NCBI GenBank assembly: GCA_040289295.1
Contig: PSLA01000005.1
Span: forward strand, 1 to 64,000
Length of the DNA stretch: 64,000 nt
Direction: 5' to 3'
DNA from: J051 sp040289295
Lineage (GTDB): Bacteria > Armatimonadota > Fimbriimonadia > Fimbriimonadales > ATM1
Shown piece after piece: positions 17,181 to 23,799 of this stretch. The position numbers and the translations under genes were made by a program. The notes beneath the pieces were generated by a model. The model had not been told where the DNA came from. It did no database searches and saw nothing but the letters and a program-made list of their open reading frames with translations. Within the stretch, counting starts at the first letter, position 1, and each line of letters starts with the position of its first letter.

Positions 17181-18137
17181 TCAGCGTCCCTGTTGACCGA
17201 CATTGGCCCGGGTAAGCGGGAAATGGCAGAAGAACACTCGCTCGCCCTCGACGGTCGCGAGAGGGTTCTCCGTCGAGCAGCGCTCCTGAGTGTATGGACA
17301 ACGCGTGCGGAAGTTGCATCCTGAGATGCGCACTCGCGGGTCGGGAATCTCGCCGGGCAGGATGTCGGGCACGCGGCCGAGGTTTTCCAACGAGGGAGTC
17401 GAACGCAATAATGCCAATGTGTAAGGATGGCGCGGAAGGGTGAACACATCCTTGGCCCTACCCATTTCTACAATGCGGCCGAGGTACATCACCGCTACGC
17501 GGTCGGCGATGAATCGCACCGTCGTAAGGTCGTGCGAGATGTACAGGTACGCCAAGCCGAGTGACGCCTGGAGGTCCTTGAGAAGATTGAGGATCTGCGC
17601 CCGAATCGAGAGGTCGAGCGCGGCGGTCGGTTCATCGCAAAGAACGAGCGGAGGACTGAGCGCGAGCGCGCGGGCGATAGCAACGCGCTGCTTCTGGCCC
17701 CCCGAGAGTTGGTGAGGGTAGCGGGTCGCCAGCGCGGGGTCAAGCCCGACCTGCTCCATCACCTCGCGAACGCGCTCGTCAATTCTGGACATCTCGAACT
17801 GGTTCACGAGGAGCGGCTCGGCGATCGCGCGTCCGACCCGCCAGCGCGAGTCGAGGGAGGCGTGAGGGTCTTGCCAAACGATCCCAACTCGCTTGGCAAG
17901 ACCGTGCAGCCGGTCGGTAACGGGCTTGCCGTCCACACTGATTGAGCCCGCCGTAACAGGCTCCAGCCCGAGGATCGCTTTCGCGAGCGTGCTCTTCCCG
18001 CATCCGGACTCGCCAACAAGGGCGAGCGTCTCGCCCCGCTCAAGCGTTAGGCTGACGCCATCTACCGCTCTAATCTGTCCGCCCGGTACGTCGTACACCA
18101 CGCGAGCATCCTTAACCACCAGGAGCGGTTCAGCCAA
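17181..18137 (-). CDS. Oligopeptide/dipeptide ABC transporter ATPase, OppF-type
   Basis: A 318-residue ATPase with Walker A GESGCGKST, signature LSGGQKQRVAIARA, Walker B LVLCDEPTAALD, the H-loop YISHDL, and the C-terminal oligo_HPY region (RHPYTLALLRSTPS, with the cysteine-rich SGCNFRTRCPYTQERC). The frame begins at TTG 18158, but TTG 18137 has a perfectly spaced GGAGG (6 bases) and overlaps the upstream stop by 8 bases, so I chose 18137. It pairs with the OppD-type ATPase before it. No permease or binding protein is nearby, so the transporter must be completed by genes elsewhere. Confidence 0.9.
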   Translation of the reverse strand: MAEPLLVVKDARVVYDVPGGQIRAVDGVSLTLERGETLALVGESGCGKSTLAKAILGLEPVTAGSISVDGKPVTDRLHGLAKRVGIVWQDPHASLDSRWRVGRAIAEPLLVNQFEMSRIDERVREVMEQVGLDPALATRYPHQLSGGQKQRVAIARALALSPPLVLCDEPTAALDLSIRAQILNLLKDLQASLGLAYLYISHDLTTVRFIADRVAVMYLGRIVEMGRAKDVFTLPRHPYTLALLRSTPSLENLGRVPDILPGEIPDPRVRISGCNFRTRCPYTQERCSTENPLATVEGERVFFCHFPLTRANVGQQGR

Positions 18138-19386
18138 CGCGCACCTCCGAACGCTCAACTAGCCAGCAAGCCGTGCGGTGGGGCACGGTACTCTTCGGAA
18201 CGCCGCCGTAGATTCTTTCGATCGCTGTTGCGATCGCATCCGCAGAGGCGAGCGACGGGATGATGCGAGCACCGAGCGCCTTCGAGACCTCATCCCGCGC
18301 CACCTCGTCTTCCGGTTTCTCCATCGCGACATGGAACAATGTTCCGTCGCGTCGGATGGGAATCGCGCGGTGCTTGCGCGCGACCTCCTCGGGCAGCGCC
18401 CAAACGGTTCCGGCATCCAATTCCGATTGGTGCAGGTCAACAAAGGTTCTCTTTTCTTCCATGGCGCGGCGCTTCGTTGCCTCGAGGTCACCACGTAGAA
18501 GATTGGGTTCAACATCGCAACGTTCAAATCGGTGGGGGCATCTCGGTGCGAATGCGCACTCGCCGCCAAGGGAACAAAAATCCGGCGGCTGCCCCGGGAT
18601 GGAGGAGAGCCGCTCCTCGCCCCCGGGAAGCGAGGCGAGCAGCCCCTGCGTGTAAGGGTGCTGCGGGTACCGCAACACATCCCGCGCCTCACCATCTTCG
18701 ATAACGCGACCGGCGTAGAAGACGCAAATCCTGTCGCTCACCGATCCTATAACCCCGATGTCGTGGGAGATAAGAATGACCGCCGTGCCCTCTTGCTCTT
18801 GTAACTCGGTAAGCAGTGCAAGAATCTGCGCCTGTAACGTGACATCGAGCGCCGTCGTCGGCTCGTCCGCTATGAGTACCTTGGGCCGGCATGCGAACGC
18901 CATAGCAACCATGACTCGCTGCCTCTGGCCTCCGCTCAATTGATGAGGGTATTTACGCACGGTGCTTGCGGGCGCCGGCACCTTTACGGACTCGAGCATC
19001 TTGACCGCCTCCTTCCGCGCCGCGCGCCAAGACATCGAGCGGTGCAGCACCATCGCCTCTGCAATTTGGTCTCCGACTCTCATCGCCGGGTTCAGGCTTG
19101 TAAACGGGTCTTGAAACACCATCGCGATGTCACCCCCTCGAATCTGACGCAGCCGACGTTCCCCTGCGGTGACGAGGTTCTCTCCGTTGAGAAGCACTTC
19201 GCCCTGCGTAACCTTTCCGTAGACCGGCAAGAGGCCGATGATAGCGAGCCCTGTCATGCTCTTGCCACAACCGGACTCACCAACAATTCCGAGCGTCTCG
19301 CCCTCATTTATGGAAAGGCTGACACCACGGAGAATCTCCACTCCAGCGATGGAAACATGAAGGTCTCGTAGTTCGAGGATTGGCAC
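18130..19386 (-). CDS. OppD-type ABC ATPase with an inserted MshEN/T2SSE_N-like domain
   Basis: A 418-residue protein, about 90 longer than usual OppD. The ATPase part is standard: Walker A GESGCGKSM, LSGGQRQRVMVAMA, VLIADEPTTALD, LISHDIG. The cysteine-rich oligo_HPY tail (RCPHRFERCDVEPNLL) is then interrupted at about residues 315-394 by FVDLHQSELDAGTVWALPEE, VARKHRAIPIRRDGTLFHVA, MEKPEDEVARDEVSKALGAR and IIPSLASADAIATAIERIYG, after which the normal tail resumes (VPHRTACWL). The insert has the layout of the N-terminal domain of GspE/PilB/MshE ATPases. The RLGxxL c-di-GMP motif that precedes this module in MshE is not visible. GTG start, with a TATCAT box 10 bases upstream. Confidence 0.9.
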   Translation of the reverse strand: MPILELRDLHVSIAGVEILRGVSLSINEGETLGIVGESGCGKSMTGLAIIGLLPVYGKVTQGEVLLNGENLVTAGERRLRQIRGGDIAMVFQDPFTSLNPAMRVGDQIAEAMVLHRSMSWRAARKEAVKMLESVKVPAPASTVRKYPHQLSGGQRQRVMVAMAFACRPKVLIADEPTTALDVTLQAQILALLTELQEQEGTAVILISHDIGVIGSVSDRICVFYAGRVIEDGEARDVLRYPQHPYTQGLLASLPGGEERLSSIPGQPPDFCSLGGECAFAPRCPHRFERCDVEPNLLRGDLEATKRRAMEEKRTFVDLHQSELDAGTVWALPEEVARKHRAIPIRRDGTLFHVAMEKPEDEVARDEVSKALGARIIPSLASADAIATAIERIYGGVPKSTVPHRTACWLVERSEVRVG

Positions 19387-19434
19387 CGCGCGCGTAATGA
19401 TACCGGCTCGTTGAGGCAGGGAACTAAACGTCGG

Positions 19435-19965
19435 TTACCAATCCTCCCAGGTTACGCTCAAGCCGCCTCGCTTCTTCTCGTAATACACAAGTTGCGAAGG
19501 TAGGGATTCGGATAGCGCAGCTTTGACATCGTAGCTTCGCGGCTTGATGGAGACCGGCTTGTCCCCAATATACCCGTCTATGCCCTTGGCTTCATCTTCC
19601 GGACCCGCAAGCTGCCAGGTCTCTCGCCGCTCGCCGGCGATCGCACGTAAGATGGCTTCCTGGAAGCGCAAACCCACGAACGTCTTAGTCACGACAAGGT
19701 CGTGTACCCAAGCGCGCACCATAGCCTCGTCAATCTTTTCGAGCGGGTCACGTAGATGCTGAACCATTTCCCAAACTCGGCCAACGGCGTCGTCTATAGC
19801 TTGCGCCTGCTGCGAATTGTAGTATGCAAGCCACTCCTCCAGCGTTTTGCCGGGGAACCGTCGGATCATTTCGGACAATTGACCCACGACGGCCGGGCGC
19901 GTGCTGCGAGCGTTCTGGGTAGCAAGGTTCATCAGCTGGAACGTGTACTTGGGAAACTCAACCAC
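19435..19965 (-). CDS. MjaI-family type II restriction endonuclease
   Basis: A protein of at least 176 residues resembling the MjaI family, whose founder cuts CTAG. Landmarks: YTFQLMNLATQNARSTRPAV followed by VGQLSEMIRRFPGKTLEEWL, VHDLVVTKTFVGLRFQEAIL, GIDGYIGDKPVSIKPRSYDV and YYEKKRGGLSVTWEDW. The only canonical start is GTG 19965, yet the frame continues upstream to about 20019 with family-like residues (KSLVISNAEIASILDAPV) and no ATG, GTG or TTG; translation may begin at CTG 20010 or ATT 20004, or the start may have been lost. It follows its methyltransferase by 61 bases. Specificity is inferred from the family. Confidence 0.82.
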   Translation of the reverse strand: MVEFPKYTFQLMNLATQNARSTRPAVVGQLSEMIRRFPGKTLEEWLAYYNSQQAQAIDDAVGRVWEMVQHLRDPLEKIDEAMVRAWVHDLVVTKTFVGLRFQEAILRAIAGERRETWQLAGPEDEAKGIDGYIGDKPVSIKPRSYDVKAALSESLPSQLVYYEKKRGGLSVTWEDW

Positions 19966-20026
19966 AGGCGCGTCGAGGATTGACGCGATCTCCGCATTAG
20001 AAATGACCAGACTCTTTAAAGTTTAA

Positions 20027-21016
20027 TTACTTGACCGGACGTTTGCTTACCTTCGACCCAAACGTCATCGCCCGTGGATCCACCTTCTTGTTCACCTGAA
20101 CGAAGTCCTTGAAGACGTAGGGCAGCGCGCTCAACCGTTCTTCTGCATCGTCCGGGTGTGTGTGCCGTTCGACAACCTCAATGTGCGCTTCTGCCTCAAA
20201 GAGGCTGCCGTTCTCCCGTCTCACCTTTTGCAAGATAAGCTGCAGGAACTCTGGGTTCACCTCGTAGCCGATCGAGTTGCGCCCGAGGTTTCTCGCGGCC
20301 AGGCTTGTAGTCCCGCTTCCTAAGAAGGGGTCGAGAACCGTCTCGCCGACGAACGTGAACATTCGGATGAGCCGCCTCGGCAACTCCTCGGGAAACATTG
20401 CGATGTGATCGTTTTGCCTCTCACCGGGAAAGTTCCAGTGGCCGGAGAAGTAAAGATTCCATTCCTCTTCCGAAAGACGCGACGCCTCCTTCTGGGTCGG
20501 AGTGGGCCGCGGAGGAACCCCTAGCTTTTTGAACAGCAAGATGTGTTCATAATCTATTTTTATGATTCCGTTCCTTGGATATGGATAGGAACCCATCACA
20601 ACCGCCCCTCCGGTTGTGTTCGTCGTTGTAACTTTCTGCCACACGATGGACCCCATGAAGTCGAACCCACGCGCCTCGCAAAACTTAATGATCTCGGTTC
20701 GGATGGGAATCACCTTGTACCGACCGTAATACACAGAACGTGCGAACTGATCGCCTATGTTCACGCAAAGCCTGCATCCGGGGTGCAGAACCCGGTAGCA
20801 CTCATCCCACACCAGATTCAGATTGTTGATGTACTCCTCGTAGGTGTCATCGAACCCGACCTGGCAGTCATGCCCGTAATCCTTCAGTTGCCAATAGGGA
20901 GGAGAGGTGACTACCAGGTGCACGGACCCATCTTGAACTTCCGACATCCACCGCGCGTCGGCAATGACGACACGGTGCAGCGTATCGCACGGTGCGGCGA
21001 ACTGTGTGCCGGACAT
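20027..21016 (-). CDS. Type II DNA methyltransferase, probably N4-cytosine
   Basis: A 329-residue methyltransferase of beta type: motif IV TSPPYW at residues 37-42 comes before motif I DPFLGSGTT at 229-237. The SPPY/W form is usual for N4-cytosine enzymes. The target-recognition part lies between them (about 90-225). It protects host DNA from the MjaI-like nuclease encoded just downstream, so the target is probably CTAG. A CATAAT box lies six bases before the ATG (21023-21028), suggesting a leaderless message. Methylase-first order is common in such systems because it limits self-cutting. Confidence 0.9.
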   Translation of the reverse strand: MSGTQFAAPCDTLHRVVIADARWMSEVQDGSVHLVVTSPPYWQLKDYGHDCQVGFDDTYEEYINNLNLVWDECYRVLHPGCRLCVNIGDQFARSVYYGRYKVIPIRTEIIKFCEARGFDFMGSIVWQKVTTTNTTGGAVVMGSYPYPRNGIIKIDYEHILLFKKLGVPPRPTPTQKEASRLSEEEWNLYFSGHWNFPGERQNDHIAMFPEELPRRLIRMFTFVGETVLDPFLGSGTTSLAARNLGRNSIGYEVNPEFLQLILQKVRRENGSLFEAEAHIEVVERHTHPDDAEERLSALPYVFKDFVQVNKKVDPRAMTFGSKVSKRPVK

Positions 21017-21040
21017 GGCGGGATTATGGCGCGTCGTGCT

Positions 21041-21913
21041 TTACGCCACCACCGGCGCGATAGTGTGACTCGCAACCTCGCCGTCACGGCACACCCATGC
21101 GACGAAGCCGCCCGCGGAGGCGGCAGCGCCCCATTCACCACGATTCGACACTGCGAACACAGCCGAACACTTCTCTCGCGTCGAAGGGCGACGACGAACC
21201 ATCTCGCGGACGGCTTCCTCACATGCCTCCTTCGGGTGGAGGCCGGCGCGCATACCCTCCACTGCTCGGAACGACAAAAGGAACCGCCAAATGTCCTCTC
21301 CGACGCCGGTCGCTCCTGCCGCCCCTGCCTCATCATCCGCATAGTAGCCTGCGCCAACGATCGGGCTATCGCCGACGCGCCCGGGAAGCTTCCACGCTAA
21401 GCCCGACGTCGAGCAAGCGGCTACAACGTGCGACGGGCCCTCCCATCCACAGATCGTGACGGTATCGTGAACCAGGTGAGCAACATCAGCAGCCTGACGA
21501 GTTTTACGCCACTCTTCATACTTTCGGAGCGAATTCTCGCTGTGAAGTGAGCGAGGTTCAAAGCCCTTGGAGATGGCAAAGCGCCTCGCCTGGTCGCCCG
21601 CGAGCATCACGTGCGGCGTCTCCTCCATCACCTTGCGGGCGACCGAGATGGCAGGGGCGATGCCGCGCAGGGCACACACCGCGCCGGCCTCGAGCGTGGC
21701 GCCGTCCATCAAGCCCGCGTCCAGTTCCTGCTCTCCGTCGGTGTTGGGCAAACCGCCGACGCCGACCGCCTGCAAGCGCTGGTCAAGTTCGACCGCGACA
21801 AGCCCCTGCTCGCAAGCGGTCAGCAGGCTCTTGGAGCGCTGGTATTCATCCCACGCAGCACGAACGCAAGGCTCGCCAGCGTCCTTCCAAGTAGAGACGA
21901 AGAGGGCAGACAT
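21041..21913 (-). CDS. Ntn-hydrolase of the glycosylasparaginase / isoaspartyl peptidase family
   Basis: A 290-residue precursor that should self-cleave before the nucleophile Thr151 in HDTVTICGW. Matching family features are MDGATLEAGAVCALRGIAPA, VMEETPHVMLAGD, the STSGLAWKLPGRVGDSPIVG segment with the GAGYYAD turn, and ATGVGEDIWRF. The substrate may be glycosylated asparagine or beta-aspartyl peptides; the glycosylasparaginase-like GRVGDSPIVGAG run favours the former group. No signal peptide is seen, so it is probably cytoplasmic. A TAAAAC box sits 11 bases before the ATG. It lies between the methyltransferase and tdh, all on the minus strand, without clear coupling. Confidence 0.88.
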   Translation of the reverse strand: MSALFVSTWKDAGEPCVRAAWDEYQRSKSLLTACEQGLVAVELDQRLQAVGVGGLPNTDGEQELDAGLMDGATLEAGAVCALRGIAPAISVARKVMEETPHVMLAGDQARRFAISKGFEPRSLHSENSLRKYEEWRKTRQAADVAHLVHDTVTICGWEGPSHVVAACSTSGLAWKLPGRVGDSPIVGAGYYADDEAGAAGATGVGEDIWRFLLSFRAVEGMRAGLHPKEACEEAVREMVRRRPSTREKCSAVFAVSNRGEWGAAASAGGFVAWVCRDGEVASHTIAPVVA

Positions 21914-21969
21914 TCGAGGCGTGTGTTTTACCTTGCGCTCGCGCAGAGGCTCGCGTTGAGCCTTTCAAC

Positions 21970-22995
21970 CTAAAACTCGAACACAACCTTGCCGGTAAGC
22001 CCCGCCTTCATCCGCTCCATCGCTTTATGGAACTCGGTGAACGGGTAGCGGTGCGTGATGACGGGCGTGGTGTCGAGGCGGCTGGAGGAGAGTAGCTCAA
22101 GCATCTGATCCCACGTCTCCCAAAGCCGCCTTCCGACAATGCACTGGATGTCTAACCCTTTGAAGATCGCCTCATTGAGCGGAGTCGGTGTTACCGCAGA
22201 GTCGAACAAGCCAAGCAACGAAAGCCGCCCACCAGGGCGAAGCGCCTCGATACAGAGGTTCAGCGCTTGCGCTTTGCCCGACATCTCGAGCGCGGCGTCA
22301 ACGCCGTCCGGATATCGGATCTGAAGCGCCTTGGCGGCATCGTCCTTAAGCGGGTTGATGAGCAAGTCTGCGCCCATTTTCTCCGCCAACTGCAAGCGAA
22401 AAGGACTCACCTCGGTAACCACGACGCTCGCCGCGCCAGCAGCCTTGCACACCCCCACCGCGAACAGCCCGATCGGGCCCATGCCGGTAATAAGGAAGTG
22501 CAGCCCCTCGACTGGTCCCGCAAACACCGTATGCACGGCGTTCCCAAGCGGATCTTGAACGCAGGCGACGTCGAGCGGAATCTTGCCGTTAGTCGGTCGG
22601 GCGTTTTCCCACGGTACCACGGCGTAGTCTGCAAAGCCACCGTCCACGTCCACACCAAGAATGCGCGTGTTAACGCACACGTGCCGTTTACCCTCGAGGC
22701 ACTGGCGACACTTGCCGCAAGTGATGTGTGATTCGCTGGCAACCTCGTCGCCGGGTTTAAGAGCGGTTACGTCCGGCGCAACCTCCTCGACGACGCCGCT
22801 GAACTCGTGGCCGATCACCCGCGGCGGCCTGATGCGCGACGCGGCCCACTCGTTCCAATCATAGATGTGCAAGTCGGTGCCGCACACGCTCCCAAACTTT
22901 ACGCGCACGCGCACGTGTCCGGGAAGCAGGACGGGCTCAGAAACATCAAGCAACGAGCAGCCCGGTGCGGGAGTCGCCTTCACAATCGCCTTCAT
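21970..22995 (-). CDS. tdh: L-threonine 3-dehydrogenase-like zinc alcohol dehydrogenase
   Basis: A 341-residue medium-chain dehydrogenase. The catalytic zinc region is CGTDLHIYDWNEWA (Cys38, His43), which is characteristic of threonine dehydrogenase, followed by GHEFSGVV; the structural zinc lobe is CGKCRQCLEGKRHVC. The NAD-binding turn is GMGPIGLFAVGV. The product would be 2-amino-3-ketobutyrate; a following kbl gene is not present. Its ATG overlaps the thuA-like stop as ATGA, so the two are translated together. Other polyol dehydrogenases share the fold, so substrate assignment is likely but not certain. Confidence 0.87.
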   Translation of the reverse strand: MKAIVKATPAPGCSLLDVSEPVLLPGHVRVRVKFGSVCGTDLHIYDWNEWAASRIRPPRVIGHEFSGVVEEVAPDVTALKPGDEVASESHITCGKCRQCLEGKRHVCVNTRILGVDVDGGFADYAVVPWENARPTNGKIPLDVACVQDPLGNAVHTVFAGPVEGLHFLITGMGPIGLFAVGVCKAAGAASVVVTEVSPFRLQLAEKMGADLLINPLKDDAAKALQIRYPDGVDAALEMSGKAQALNLCIEALRPGGRLSLLGLFDSAVTPTPLNEAIFKGLDIQCIVGRRLWETWDQMLELLSSSRLDTTPVITHRYPFTEFHKAMERMKAGLTGKVVFEF

Positions 22996-23648
22996 CGGTT
23001 GGGCAGAAGGTTACCTGCCCAGAGGAGCCCCCGCTGCACGAGCGTGCGCACAGGCTCGGCTGCAATCTCGTCTACGGTGTGCCCGATGGCACAGTAGAAC
23101 ACCCGGCCGTTTCCCCAGCGCTTAGTCCAGAGCATCGGCATCTTCACCAAACCGTTCGCGGCGTGCGGCCCTTCCGCCACGGGGAACTCGGTGGTCGCCA
23201 AGACGTGGACGGCGGGGTCAACGTGGTGGTAGTACTGCTCGCCCTCGACGGTGAAGTCCGCGATGCCCTGCGTCACCGGGTGCTCGCAGTTTTCGATGCT
23301 CACCCGGTATCGCACTTCACCTCCCGGGTGGGCGACGAACTGGCCGCCGGTGAGGAACTGCCATTCCGTGCATTCGCGAAACGCGTCGCACATACCTCCA
23401 TGGCACCCCGCAAGCCCCACACCGCGCTCAACAGCGTCGCACACTCCCCGCGCCTGCTCGAGCGTGAGGGCACCCATTGTCCAAATGGGCACCAAGAGCG
23501 TCGCATCCTGAGGCACATTGGCGAAGAGGTCAAGCGTGTCATGGAGCTCGGCGCAAATGCCTGCTTCCTCGAGGAGCGAAGCGAGGAGTTCCGCGGTTTG
23601 ACGCGGCGTGTGCCCCTCCCAGCCGCCATAGACGATGTGCGCGCTCAC
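22992..23648 (-). CDS. ThuA-like domain protein
   Basis: A 218-residue protein with a class I glutamine amidotransferase-like (ThuA) fold: IVYGGWEGHTPRQTAELLAS, LVPIWTMGALTLEQARGVCD, GVGLAGCHGGMCDAFRECTE, and the tail FYCAIGHTVDEIAAEPVRTL. ThuA-type proteins occur in sugar (trehalose-like) utilisation clusters. GTG start with a CATAAT box eight bases upstream, and coupling to tdh downstream. No sugar-transport genes are adjacent, so the biological role is open. Confidence 0.85.
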   Translation of the reverse strand: MSAHIVYGGWEGHTPRQTAELLASLLEEAGICAELHDTLDLFANVPQDATLLVPIWTMGALTLEQARGVCDAVERGVGLAGCHGGMCDAFRECTEWQFLTGGQFVAHPGGEVRYRVSIENCEHPVTQGIADFTVEGEQYYHHVDPAVHVLATTEFPVAEGPHAANGLVKMPMLWTKRWGNGRVFYCAIGHTVDEIAAEPVRTLVQRGLLWAGNLLPNR

Positions 23649-23799
23649 GACAACGGATTATGACTTTTGTAAGAAGGGGCATAGCGCAAATAAAGGGACT
23701 CGGTTTCACAACCCGCTTTGGCTTGCTGCCCTTTATGCTCTAAGAGTAGCAAAGGCTTCGAAGCGCCCATCCGGGTATGTTCCCTCGCCAAGGGATAGA

